From NCBI RefSeq assembly GCF_014193515.1, contig NZ_BLXX01000013.1:1-64000 (forward strand): a stretch of 64,000 bases of DNA. Reading direction: 5' to 3'. How positions within the stretch are numbered: the stretch's first letter is position 1; each line of letters starts with the position of its first letter. The DNA is from Geomonas silvestris. Its GTDB lineage: Bacteria; Desulfobacterota; Desulfuromonadia; Geobacterales; Geobacteraceae. Below, piece by piece: positions 18,444 through 26,799 of this stretch. The translations under genes were made by a program, and so were the position numbers. The notes below the pieces were generated by a model that was not told the origin of the DNA, did not search any database, and saw only the letters and a program-made list of their open reading frames with translations.

Positions 18444-20183
18444 TCAGGGAAGCCGCTGCAGGAAACCCTCGTCGTCGAAGCAGCCCCGGTCGTTGAGGCC
18501 GCGGATGCGGTAGTACTTCCTGAGTTCCTCGTCGAAGCGCGCGCGGTCCAGGGGCGGGATGTCGATCCCCTCCCCTGCCGACCCCGGCTCGGCAAAGAAG
18601 CGCTCCGGGAGCGTGTCCTTGTCGAGATCGAAGCCGTTCGCGCAGTTGTAGAAGCGCTCGGTGAGGTAGATGCGCTCGCCGATGGCCTTGAGGGACTCCG
18701 GCCCGTACTCGACGCCGGTCATCGCCGAGAGGAGCTCGCCGTACTCCTCGAGGGTCGCCCCGAAGAAGGCGAACTTGCAGGCGACCAGCGAGTCCACCGC
18801 GGCGTTCACGTCCTCGGCGATCTTGATGATGCGGGCCTTCCCCGAGAAGGAGAAGCGGTCGGTGGGGACCGGCTTTCTCAGGATCTCGTGGGAGATCGGG
18901 TAGGCGCGCAGGTGGCAGCCGCCCCGGTTCGAGGTGACGTAGGCGAGCGCCATCCCGTAGGCGCCGCGCGGGTCGTAGGCGGGAAGCTCCAGGGACTTGA
19001 CGCTCATGGAGAGTCCCGGTTTCCCCAGCGCTTCGGCCGCACGCCGCGAGCCCAGGCTCAGGAGTTCCCCCTCCCCGCGCCGGTAGGCGATGTCGCTCAA
19101 GAGCTTGGGCACCTCGTCGGCGCCCGGGAAGCGCCCCCTTGCCTCGCCGAAGGCGGAGAGTGTGGCAGCGGCGGAGATGGTATCCATCCCCAGTTCGTTG
19201 CAGAGGGTGTTGGCCCGCACGATGGCGCTCAGGTCGGAGATCCCGTTTAAGGCGCCGAAGTGGTTCACCGTCTCGTACTCGGGGAGCGCTACGCCGTCGC
19301 GGCTTGCCTTCTTGCACTGGATCGGGCAGCCGTAGCAGCCGTCCTTCTTGGCACCGCACTCCCGGCGGATGGCCGGCCCGGAGTAGTTCTCCGAGTTCTC
19401 GAAGAAGGTCGCGCTGAAGTTCTCGGTGGGGGCCATGCGGCGTTGCGCCATCAGGTCGACCAGCGCGGGGGTGCCGTACTCCGAAATCCCCAGCTCCCCG
19501 AAGATCACCGGGGAGGCGCGGAACAGGCGCATCACGTCGGCGCGGGCGGCCTCGAAGCGCTCCCGGTCGGCAACCTGCGTCGTCCCGGTCCCCTGCACCA
19601 CCACCGCCTTCAGAAGTTTCCCCCCCATCACGGCCCCCAGGCCGCCGCGGCCGATCGAGTTCCCCTCCCCCATCATGATGTTGGCGAAGAGCACCCCGTT
19701 TTCCCCGGCAGGACCGATGGCCGCCACGGATCCGCGCTCCTCGAGGGCCGCGACCGTCGCCTTGATCTCCTTGCCCCACAAATCGCGCGCCGGCAAGAGC
19801 TCGGCCCTCTCGTCGTCGATGGCAAGCACCACGGGCTCGGCACTTTTCCCGGTGATGAAAACTGCGTCGAGTCCGGCGGCCTTCAGGCGCCAGGGGAAAC
19901 GCCCGCCGGCGGAGCAGTCGTAGATGGTGCCGGTCAAGGGGGAGCGGGAGACGGCGGCCAGACGGGCCGCGGTGGGGGAAGCGGTGCCGCACAGCGGGCC
20001 GACCGCGAGGATGAGCGGCATGTCGGGATCGAAGGGATCAATCTTGAAGTAGTCCCGCATCAGCCTGACCCCAAGGCCGCGCCCCCCCAGGTAGGCCTCG
20101 AGGAGCTCACGGGGGATCACCCGGCGTTCCAGGATCCCGCGGGTCAGATCCACATGCAGTAATTTTCCGGTCCAGCCGTACAT
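18444..20183 (-). CDS. aor: Aldehyde:ferredoxin oxidoreductase
   Basis: 579 residues, start MYGWTGKLLHVDLTRG, which is the family's N-terminus; a longer open frame upstream has no family similarity. It binds tungsten-bis-pterin and one [4Fe-4S] cluster and oxidises aldehydes to acids with ferredoxin, or the reverse. Cluster cysteines are in CYGCPIQCKK with another in NRGGCHLRAYP. Pterin-contact stretches include GGRGLGVRLM and MGEGNSIGRGGLG. AGGRFPWRLKAAGLDAVFITG is a further family motif. It might reduce organic acids or detoxify aldehydes; the physiological substrate is not evident. Confidence 0.93.
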   Translation of the reverse strand: MYGWTGKLLHVDLTRGILERRVIPRELLEAYLGGRGLGVRLMRDYFKIDPFDPDMPLILAVGPLCGTASPTAARLAAVSRSPLTGTIYDCSAGGRFPWRLKAAGLDAVFITGKSAEPVVLAIDDERAELLPARDLWGKEIKATVAALEERGSVAAIGPAGENGVLFANIMMGEGNSIGRGGLGAVMGGKLLKAVVVQGTGTTQVADRERFEAARADVMRLFRASPVIFGELGISEYGTPALVDLMAQRRMAPTENFSATFFENSENYSGPAIRRECGAKKDGCYGCPIQCKKASRDGVALPEYETVNHFGALNGISDLSAIVRANTLCNELGMDTISAAATLSAFGEARGRFPGADEVPKLLSDIAYRRGEGELLSLGSRRAAEALGKPGLSMSVKSLELPAYDPRGAYGMALAYVTSNRGGCHLRAYPISHEILRKPVPTDRFSFSGKARIIKIAEDVNAAVDSLVACKFAFFGATLEEYGELLSAMTGVEYGPESLKAIGERIYLTERFYNCANGFDLDKDTLPERFFAEPGSAGEGIDIPPLDRARFDEELRKYYRIRGLNDRGCFDDEGFLQRLP

Positions 20184-20391
20184 AGGAGCTATCCTTCCGA
20201 GACGCACGGTCTCGAGACGGTTCGGTTCAGGTGAGGCGCCACGTCGGGGCGACCGACGGGCAAGGCACGGCGGCCAGTGTAGCAATTTTTCTCGAAGATT
20301 GCGAGGCTCGCGTCGGGGGAACCTCGGGCGCACCTTGAAGAAGCGAAGACAGGGGAGATTCGCACCTTTGCTCAACCCTGAGGCCGGATGC

Positions 20392-20437
20392 AAAACGGCC
20401 TCGCCTGGTGACCGCGGGGTCCCAAAGGCGAGGCCGT
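20392..20437 (-). terminator. Terminator after the mannose-1-phosphate guanylyltransferase gene
   Basis: ACGGCCTCGCCT and AGGCGAGGCCGT are exact inverted repeats of 12 bases with an 18-base loop. On the minus strand the stem is followed by TTTTGC. It lies 30 bases past the stop of the guanylyltransferase. The remainder of 20184-20391 is the upstream region of the aldehyde oxidoreductase gene with no gene seen. Confidence 0.85.
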
Positions 20438-20469
20438 TACCAATGTGGGCAGCGCTGCAACAGTCCGGA

Positions 20470-21543
20470 TTACAGATACTCCGTCTTCCCGCGCCGCTCA
20501 AGTTCCTCGACAACCTTCTTCACATCCTGGGCGGCGTCCTTCGCGCAGACCAGGAGCGCGTCGGGGGTGTCCACCACGACGAGGTCCTTGACGCCTACCA
20601 GGGCGACCAGCTTCCCTCCCGCGTAGGCCAGGCACCCCTCGGACTTCACCGAGACCGATCCCGGCGCCTCGATCACCACGTGGTTATCCTGGTCCGCTTC
20701 CATCACCTCGGGGAGCGCGCTCCAGGAGCCGACGTCGCTCCAGCCGAAGGAGGCGGGGATCACCTGCACGTTGGTCGCCTTCTCCATGACGCCGAAGTCG
20801 ATCGAATCCCCCTTGATGCCGGCGTAGATCTCGGCGATCTGCGGTTTCAGGTCGGATATCTCCCAGAGGTCCTGGTGGAAGGTGAGCTTGGCAAGCGCCT
20901 TTGAGAGTTCCGGCATGAGAGCGGCGATCTGGTCCAGGATGGCGCAGGCGCCCCAGACGAACATGCCGCTGTTCCAGTAGAAACGCCCGGTCGCCAGGAA
21001 CTCCAGGGCCCGCTCCAGGGGGGGCTTCTCCACGAAGCGGGCAACCTTCGCCGGCTCCTCCCCCTTGTTCTCGGTCGCCTCGATGTAGCCGTAGCCGGTC
21101 TCGGGGCGGGTGGGGGCGATCCCCAGCGTCACCAGCGCCGCGGTTTGCGCCACCCCCTTCGCCTTAACCAGCGTCGCCCTAAAGCGCTCCTCGTCGACGA
21201 TGTAGTGGTCCGCCGGCAGGACCGCCATGATCCCGTCCGGATCGAAACGCGCGATGATCGAGGCGGCAAGCCCGATGGCGGGTGCCGTGTTCCGCCCCAC
21301 CGGCTCCTCGATCACGTCCACCGGGACGCCGGCGATGTACTCCAGCTGGCGCCGGGTCTCCGCTGCCTGCAGGGCGTTGGTGACCACCATGACCCTTTTG
21401 GGCTTCAGGGGGAGTACCCGCTCGACGGTGCGCTGCAGCATCGACTTGCCGCCGAACACCGACATGAGCTGCTTCGGGGTGCTCTTCCTGGAAAGCGGCC
21501 AGAACCTGGTGCCGGATCCTCCGGCGAGAATGACGATGTACAT
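20470..21543 (-). CDS. manC: Mannose-1-phosphate guanylyltransferase
   Basis: 357 residues. It makes GDP-mannose from mannose-1-phosphate and GTP for polysaccharide synthesis. The nucleotide-binding signature GGSGTRFWPLSRKSTPKQ is at the N-terminus and the pyrophosphorylase active-site motif FVEKPPLERA near residue 170, with FGWSDVGSW further on. It has only the nucleotidyltransferase domain. The isomerase cupin usually fused at the C-terminus is a separate gene just upstream (21752). It is the last gene of the sugar cluster and ends before a strong terminator. Confidence 0.93.
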   Translation of the reverse strand: MYIVILAGGSGTRFWPLSRKSTPKQLMSVFGGKSMLQRTVERVLPLKPKRVMVVTNALQAAETRRQLEYIAGVPVDVIEEPVGRNTAPAIGLAASIIARFDPDGIMAVLPADHYIVDEERFRATLVKAKGVAQTAALVTLGIAPTRPETGYGYIEATENKGEEPAKVARFVEKPPLERALEFLATGRFYWNSGMFVWGACAILDQIAALMPELSKALAKLTFHQDLWEISDLKPQIAEIYAGIKGDSIDFGVMEKATNVQVIPASFGWSDVGSWSALPEVMEADQDNHVVIEAPGSVSVKSEGCLAYAGGKLVALVGVKDLVVVDTPDALLVCAKDAAQDVKKVVEELERRGKTEYL

Positions 21544-21611
21544 GGTGCCTCCTGGTCAAAGGGGATCGCAAAGATGAGAGAAGCGGATGCCGGGGCCGGA
21601 GCCAAGGCGCG

Positions 21612-21682
21612 GAAAAGGCGGATTCACGGCGGATACCAAAAGCCCTCGAGGGGTTTTCTGGGTACCCGCGGGAAATCCGCCC
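21612..21682 (-). terminator. Possible terminator/hairpin after the cupin gene
   Basis: GGCGGATT (21617-21624) and AATCCGCC (21674-21681) form an eight-base inverted repeat with a structured loop. Read on the minus strand the stem ends in TTTTCC. The long loop makes this weaker than the other terminators. Confidence 0.45.
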
Positions 21683-21751
21683 GGTCCGCGCCGCGCGCGT
21701 AACCCGCTCCGGCGCCCAACGCGCGGTCAGCCGCGTGGTGCTGCTTCAGGT

Positions 21752-22117
21752 CTAGACGATCTTGTCGACGTCGATTTCCACGCGGTGGTAGTCGTCCTGG
21801 AAGCGCACGATATCGTCCTCGCCCAGGTACTCGCCGCTTTGCACCTCGATGATGACGAGCGGGATCACGCCGGGGTTCTCCAGCCGGTGGTTGGTGCCGA
21901 TCGGGATGAAGGTCGATTCGTTCACGTTCACGATCTTAACCTGCTCGCCGCAGGTCACCTTGGCGGTTCCCGAGACCACGATCCAGTGCTCGCTTCTGTG
22001 GTGGTGCATCTGCAGCGACAGGCGCTGGCCGGGCATCACCTCGATGCGCTTGATCTTGTAGCCGGTGTGCTCGTCGAGTACCGTATAGGTCCCCCAGGGA
22101 CGCTCTCCGCGTTCCAT
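21752..22117 (-). CDS. Cupin-type mannose-6-phosphate isomerase domain protein
   Basis: 121-residue single cupin corresponding to the C-terminal isomerase half of type II phosphomannose isomerase/GDP-mannose pyrophosphorylases. It starts [15 protein letters not shown] and contains the metal-binding cupin motif [17 protein letters not shown] and the second motif [12 protein letters not shown]. It would convert fructose-6-phosphate to mannose-6-phosphate. It sits between rfbD and the guanylyltransferase on the same strand, 20 bases after rfbD. The pair therefore looks like a split version of the usual fused enzyme. Confidence 0.88.
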   Translation of the reverse strand: MERGERPWGTYTVLDEHTGYKIKRIEVMPGQRLSLQMHHHRSEHWIVVSGTAKVTCGEQVKIVNVNESTFIPIGTNHRLENPGVIPLVIIEVQSGEYLGEDDIVRFQDDYHRVEIDVDKIV

Positions 22118-22137
22118 GTCTCCTCCAGGTGTTGCGG

Positions 22138-22971
22138 TTAGTTTGGTTGTCTCAGCTCGAGGTAGCGCTGCAGCGCGTCCTGCCAGGGCTGCGGCGAAAA
22201 GCCGGTATCGGCGCTCAGCTTGCCGCAGTCGAGCGTGGAGTACAGCGGCCGGGCAGCCGGGCGTCCCAGCTCTTCGGTCGTCATCGGCGCCACCTCGACC
22301 TTAAGCCCCGCCAGCCGGAAGATCTCCTTGGCGAAGCCGTTCCAGGAGGTGACGCCCGCGTTGGCGGCGTGGTAGGTGCCGCGGCAGTCCTTGTCGATGA
22401 GCGCCTTGATGGCCAGGGCGAGGTCGCGGGTCCAGGTGGGGGAGCCGATCTGGTCGTCCACCACGGTCAGTGTGTCGCGCTCGGCGGCCAGCTTCAGCAT
22501 GGTCTCCACGAAGTTCTTGCCGGCGTGCCCGTAGAGCCACTGGGTGCGCACGATCAGGTGGTTCGGGTTGAAGCAGGTGTTCATCTCCCCGGCAAGCTTC
22601 GATTCGCCGTAGACGCTCAGGGGGGCCGGGGCGTCGTCCTCCTGGTAGGGGGAGCCCTTCCTGCCGTCGAAGACGTAGTCGGTGCTCACCTGCACGAGCT
22701 TCGCGTCGATCTCCTTGCTGATCATCGCCAGGTGCGCCACCCCTTCGCCGTTTACCTGCAGGGCGAGTTCGCTGTTGCTCTCGCAGCCGTCCACGTCGGT
22801 ATAGGCGGCGGCGTTCACCACCACGCGGGGCTTCAGGGTGGTCAGCACCCGCTGCACCGAGACCAGGTCCGTGATGTCGATCTCGCCAACGTCCACGCCG
22901 CGAGCCGCGCTCCCGAAAAGGGCCATCAGTTCCTGCCCGAGCATCCCCTTGTTACCAACCACCAGTATCAT
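22138..22971 (-). CDS. rfbD: dTDP-4-dehydrorhamnose reductase
   Basis: 277 residues, a short-chain-dehydrogenase-like NADPH enzyme that performs the last step to dTDP-L-rhamnose. The N-terminal glycine motif is [12 protein letters not shown], the catalytic pair is in YGESKLAGE, and the family motif [17 protein letters not shown] follows. rfbB lies 387 bases upstream on the same strand. rfbA and rfbC, needed for the full pathway, are not in this window. Confidence 0.94.
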   Translation of the reverse strand: MILVVGNKGMLGQELMALFGSAARGVDVGEIDITDLVSVQRVLTTLKPRVVVNAAAYTDVDGCESNSELALQVNGEGVAHLAMISKEIDAKLVQVSTDYVFDGRKGSPYQEDDAPAPLSVYGESKLAGEMNTCFNPNHLIVRTQWLYGHAGKNFVETMLKLAAERDTLTVVDDQIGSPTWTRDLALAIKALIDKDCRGTYHAANAGVTSWNGFAKEIFRLAGLKVEVAPMTTEELGRPAARPLYSTLDCGKLSADTGFSPQPWQDALQRYLELRQPN

Positions 22972-23056
22972 GTAACCCTCCGGGGCCGGCGACGCCGGTC
23001 AAGGCCGTGCCGCGCCCGAATAAATGTAACGTCTAATTTTGTTTTTGCCACAGCGC

Positions 23057-23085
23057 GGGGACCGGCTGCGCAGGTGCCTGTCCCC
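23057..23085. repeat. GGGGAC-GTCCCC hairpin repeat, copy 1
   Basis: GGGGACCGG-ctgcgcaggtg-CCTGTCCCC. Almost the same element recurs at 38011-38040, where it looks like a terminator. It is a dispersed intergenic hairpin. Confidence 0.65.
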
Positions 23086-23170
23086 TTAGGCCTGCCACTT
23101 TAAACCAGCTTTCGGGCAAGTCCGTGAAACCTTATATCAACTTTCCACGAAGCACCACAGGATGCAGCAC

Positions 23171-23296
23171 GTCCCCCCCGTTGAAAAAGGGGGGGCAGGG
23201 GGGATTCGATTTTTGCGAAGCGGCCAGCGGCTAATCAGCAGGAATCGCGGTCAACATCGAATCCCTCCTGACCTCCCTTTTCCAAAGGGAGGGACC
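23171..23296. repeat. Long imperfect palindrome, family A copy 1
   Basis: AAAGGGGGGGCAGGGGGGAT followed by TCGAT is mirrored by the complement of ATCGAATCCCTCCTGACC about 45 bases later, with a further GGGA/TCCC hairpin at each end. Related single arms occur at 38109-38150 and, inverted, at 63303-63345. It behaves like a miniature mobile or REP-type element. Confidence 0.65.
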
Positions 23297-23358
23297 TTGC
23301 GCCACCTGCAGAGCCTGGCAAGGGGGATTCGGACCACTCCCGCCAGACCGCCTTTTTG

Positions 23359-24426
23359 TTACCGGTTCCCGTACTGCGCCTGGTAGTACTCGCGGTAGGC
23401 GCCGGAGGCGACCTCGGCGACCCACCCCTGGTTCGCCAGGTACCAGTCGATGGTCTCGGCGATGCCGCGCTCGAAGGTGTAGCTCGGCTCCCACCCCAGC
23501 TCGCGCTTCAGCTTCGAGGCGTCGATGGCGTAGCGCCGGTCGTGTCCCGGGCGGTCCTTCACGTAGGTTATCAGCTGCCGGCTCTCCCCGGGGAAGCGTC
23601 CCAGCCGCTCGTCCATCAGGTCGCAGACCAGCTTCACGATGTCGATGTTCTTCCACTCGTTGTTGCCGCCGATGTTGAACACCTCGCCGGGGGTGCCCTT
23701 CTTCAGCACCCGCTCGATGGCGGCGGAGTGGTCCTTCACGTGCAGCCAGTCGCGCACGTTGAGGCCGTCGCCGTAGACCGGCAGCGGGTGGCGCTGCAGG
23801 ATGTTGTGGATCATGAGCGGTATGAGCTTCTCCGGGAAGTGGTACGGCCCGTAGTTGTTGGAGCAGCGGGTGTTGAGCGTCGGGAGCCGGAAGGTCTCGA
23901 AGTAGGCGCGCACCAAAAGGTCGGCGCCGGCCTTCGATGCCGAGTACGGGGAGTTGGGCGCGAGCGGGGTCTCTTCGGTGAAGTACCCGACCGGGCCGAG
24001 GCTTCCGTAGACCTCGTCGGTGGAGACCTGCAGGAAGCGGAAGTTCGAGACCTTTTCGGCGTGCTTGCGGCTCGCCTCGAGAAGCGTCTGGGTCCCCAGG
24101 ACGTTGGTCCTCACGAAGATCTCGGGGCCCGTTATGGAGCGGTCCACGTGCGACTCGGCGGCGAAGTGGACCACCGCGTCGATCCGCTCCTCGTCGAGCA
24201 GCGTCGCCACCAGGGGGGCGTCGCAGATGTCCCCCCTCACGAACCGGTAGTTCGGGTTGTCCTGGACCGCGGTTAAGTTCTTCAGGTTCCCGGCGTAGGT
24301 GAGGATGTCGAGGTTGACCACCCGGCAGCCGGGGTTGCCGGCCAAAAAGTGGTGGATGAAGTTGGAACCGATGAACCCGGCCCCTCCGGTGACCAGCACC
24401 GAGGCGGGAGTAAAGGTATCAGACAT
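23359..24426 (-). CDS. rfbB: dTDP-glucose 4,6-dehydratase
   Basis: 355-residue NAD-dependent short-chain-type enzyme that converts dTDP-glucose to dTDP-4-keto-6-deoxyglucose, the second step toward dTDP-rhamnose. NAD loop: TGGAGFIGSNF at residues 14-24. The catalytic region is STDEVYGSLG and YSASKAGADLLVRAY (Tyr/Lys pair), and the substrate motif is RCSNNYGPYHFPEKLIPLMI. It is the most upstream gene of the sugar cluster. The 213 bases separating it from lptD contain only degenerate short repeats. Confidence 0.96.
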   Translation of the reverse strand: MSDTFTPASVLVTGGAGFIGSNFIHHFLAGNPGCRVVNLDILTYAGNLKNLTAVQDNPNYRFVRGDICDAPLVATLLDEERIDAVVHFAAESHVDRSITGPEIFVRTNVLGTQTLLEASRKHAEKVSNFRFLQVSTDEVYGSLGPVGYFTEETPLAPNSPYSASKAGADLLVRAYFETFRLPTLNTRCSNNYGPYHFPEKLIPLMIHNILQRHPLPVYGDGLNVRDWLHVKDHSAAIERVLKKGTPGEVFNIGGNNEWKNIDIVKLVCDLMDERLGRFPGESRQLITYVKDRPGHDRRYAIDASKLKRELGWEPSYTFERGIAETIDWYLANQGWVAEVASGAYREYYQAQYGNR

Positions 24427-24639
24427 GAGTCCTCCGTGTTATGAATGCGCCCGGGACGCGTCCACTCCAGCGTAGCTGCCTGCGCCAGCAAGCGTTCTGC
24501 GAAGCTGGGAGCCCTTTGCGCTCCCCCGATTGAGCTGGTGCTGTATCCGCCGCAGCTCCTTGCGCAGGCAAGGCTTTAGCGAAGGTGGACTACCCTTGAT
24601 ACACCGCGCGGCGCAAAACTGTCAACTTGTTATCCCCGG

Positions 24640-26682
24640 TCAAAAGGCCCGGACCGGCACCAGTCCGCCGACTCCGGAGAGCGTGAAGTTGACGGTGAAG
24701 GACTTGTTGTCCGGCCGGTTGGTATAGGTGGCGACGATCCCCCAACACTGGCGTTTGTACTCCAGCGAGTAGCGCGACTCAAGGAAGTCACCCTTGTCGA
24801 AGGAGTAGCGTCCGAGGACGCTCGCCGAAATCTGTGAGGTAACCGGGAGCGAGAAGCGCCCCTCCAGGTAGCTCAGCTCGCTGCGCGAGTAGCGGTAGCC
24901 GAGTGCGGCCAGTTTCGCGGTCGGCCCGACCCCGTCGTGCAGTTCAGCAGCGAGGTTAGCAGTGGAGATATCGTTGTCAACGGTGTTGTAGCGGCCGTCG
25001 CCCGCGATGGTGAGCTCGCGGGTCGGCAGGTACTTCCCTTCGATCATCAGGTCGTTCAGCCGGTGCCCGAGGTCCGCCTGGTCCAGGTTGAGCAGGTTCA
25101 GCCGCTCTCCGGTGAACCAGTACCCCTGGGAGAGTTTCAGGTAGAGGAGATCGCGGTACTCGGCAGCTCCCCCTTCCTTGACGATCTTCTCGGTCACGAG
25201 GTTACTCACCGACCAGACGAGCGAGCTGTGTCCGGGGATCTGGTCCAGGCGGTCGAAGGGGGTGAAACCGAGGCCGTGCGGTTCCTGGAGGTAGCTGTAC
25301 TCGAGCCCGGGGATCATCAGGTGCCGGTAGCGCCCGTCGTAGACGCGCGCCAGGGGGAGCGAAAGGGTTGAGCCGGCCTCGGCCTGGCCGGACTGCTGCA
25401 AGGCCCCCGGGGCACCGGCGCCGTAGAGGTTGTAGAACTGCTGCCGGTAGCCGCCGTACACCGAGAGGTCCATAAGCCCTGCCGGCTTCTGGTAGAGCGT
25501 CAGGCGCGGCGACAGGGTGAGCCGCTGCCCGGTGGTCCCCTCGATGCGCTGGAAATTGACCAGGCTGGAATCCATGGCGAAGTAGAGCGGACCGGCGAGC
25601 CGGTTCCCCGCCGCGGTGAAGCTCAGGGCCGGGAGGTTCTGCAGGGTGGCGTTGTTGTTGGAGGCGACCAGGTCCTCGACGTAGCGGAACTCGCCGCTTA
25701 GGGCGTAGCGCTCCCACCTCTTGTCGAAGGAGACGTTGGACTGCAGCAGCTGGCGGTTGTAATCTCCGGTGTCCTCGCTGAAGTCGCGGTAGTAGGAGCG
25801 GTCGGTGATCAGGTGGATGTCCGAGGCGAGCGTGACGCTCGGGGTAAGCAGCTCCAGGTGGCGCTGGTTCAACTCCCCGCGGAAACGCTCGGCAGCGGTG
25901 TCGTAGATCCCGAACCCCTGCAGGGTCCCTTCGCTGCCGCCGCGGCGCAGGTAGCGGTAGTCCCACCCCATCCCGACGCCGCGCGAGCTCTCGATGTCCA
26001 GGTCGAAGGTGACGTCCTGGCTGGGGGTCGGCGCCCAGTAGTAGGGCTGGATGTAGTAGAACCCCTTCTTGGTGGAGTGGCCGATGCGCGGGAGCAGGAG
26101 GCCGGACTGGCGCTCCTTGTTGACCGGGAAAAGCAGGTAGGGGGTGTAGAGCACCGGGACCTTTCCGACGTAGAAGACGGCGTCGCGGGCGGTGGCGAAG
26201 TCGTCCAGGGTGACCTTCAGGTCGCGGGCCTCGAAGTGCCAGCTGGGGAGGTCGCCGTCGCAGGTGGTGAAGCTGCCGCGCTCGACCCGGTAGTCCTCCT
26301 CGCCGGTTTTCTGCACGCGCTCCCCGCGCATCCGGAAGTTGGAACTCTTCACGAAGAGCTCGCCGTTTATGAGCTCACCGGTCTCCGTCTTCAGGTTGAG
26401 CGAGATCCGGTCCCCCTTGAGGGTATCGGAGGCCTTCTGCAGGAAGATGTTCCCCCGGGCCTCCGCGTCGCCGGTCAGGCGGTGGTAGATCACGCTGTCC
26501 GCCAAAAGCGAGACGCCGGCGCGCTCCATGCGCACCCGCCCCGAGGCCTGGTAGCTGTCGGTGGGGACGTCGATCTTCAAGGTATCCGCCTCGAGGCTCA
26601 CCCCGACGTCCGAGGCCGCCTGCGCCAGGTGGGGGGCGGTGACCAGGTATGCGAGAAGCCCGAGGGCTCGTGCAGCTTTCAA
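24640..26682 (-). CDS. lptD: LPS-assembly protein LptD
   Basis: 680 residues with a signal peptide ending near residue 22 (HLAQAAS). An OstA/LptA-like beta-jellyroll domain follows at about 35-180, with VSLEADTLKIDVPTDSYQAS, DSVIYHRLTGDAEARG and GEDYRVERGSFTTCDGDLPS. The rest is a large C-terminal beta-barrel containing LLPRIGHSTKKGFYYIQPYY. It inserts lipopolysaccharide into the outer leaflet together with LptE. Cysteines are few (one in FTTCDGD and one in RQCWGI), so disulfide wiring may be simpler than in E. coli. It is shorter than E. coli LptD and lies downstream of folC. Confidence 0.94.
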   Translation of the reverse strand: MKAARALGLLAYLVTAPHLAQAASDVGVSLEADTLKIDVPTDSYQASGRVRMERAGVSLLADSVIYHRLTGDAEARGNIFLQKASDTLKGDRISLNLKTETGELINGELFVKSSNFRMRGERVQKTGEEDYRVERGSFTTCDGDLPSWHFEARDLKVTLDDFATARDAVFYVGKVPVLYTPYLLFPVNKERQSGLLLPRIGHSTKKGFYYIQPYYWAPTPSQDVTFDLDIESSRGVGMGWDYRYLRRGGSEGTLQGFGIYDTAAERFRGELNQRHLELLTPSVTLASDIHLITDRSYYRDFSEDTGDYNRQLLQSNVSFDKRWERYALSGEFRYVEDLVASNNNATLQNLPALSFTAAGNRLAGPLYFAMDSSLVNFQRIEGTTGQRLTLSPRLTLYQKPAGLMDLSVYGGYRQQFYNLYGAGAPGALQQSGQAEAGSTLSLPLARVYDGRYRHLMIPGLEYSYLQEPHGLGFTPFDRLDQIPGHSSLVWSVSNLVTEKIVKEGGAAEYRDLLYLKLSQGYWFTGERLNLLNLDQADLGHRLNDLMIEGKYLPTRELTIAGDGRYNTVDNDISTANLAAELHDGVGPTAKLAALGYRYSRSELSYLEGRFSLPVTSQISASVLGRYSFDKGDFLESRYSLEYKRQCWGIVATYTNRPDNKSFTVNFTLSGVGGLVPVRAF

Positions 26683-26799
26683 AGGTGCTCCGTGGGACGT
26701 GTAAATATACTGGCGTCAGCCGTCCGGCAACCGGCCGGACCAAGAGTATCAGCAAAACAACCGGCACTCAAAGTAAGGCGCCGAAAAACTGCGGGAGGT

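Larger units (their letters stand above)
22972..23358. other. Intergenic region between rfbB and rfbD with two repeat elements
   Basis: No gene is seen in these 387 bases. They hold a GGGGACC...GTCCCC hairpin (23057-23085) and a long imperfect palindrome (23171-23296), described separately. The gap suggests that rfbB and rfbD are not simply one compact operon. Confidence 0.7.
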
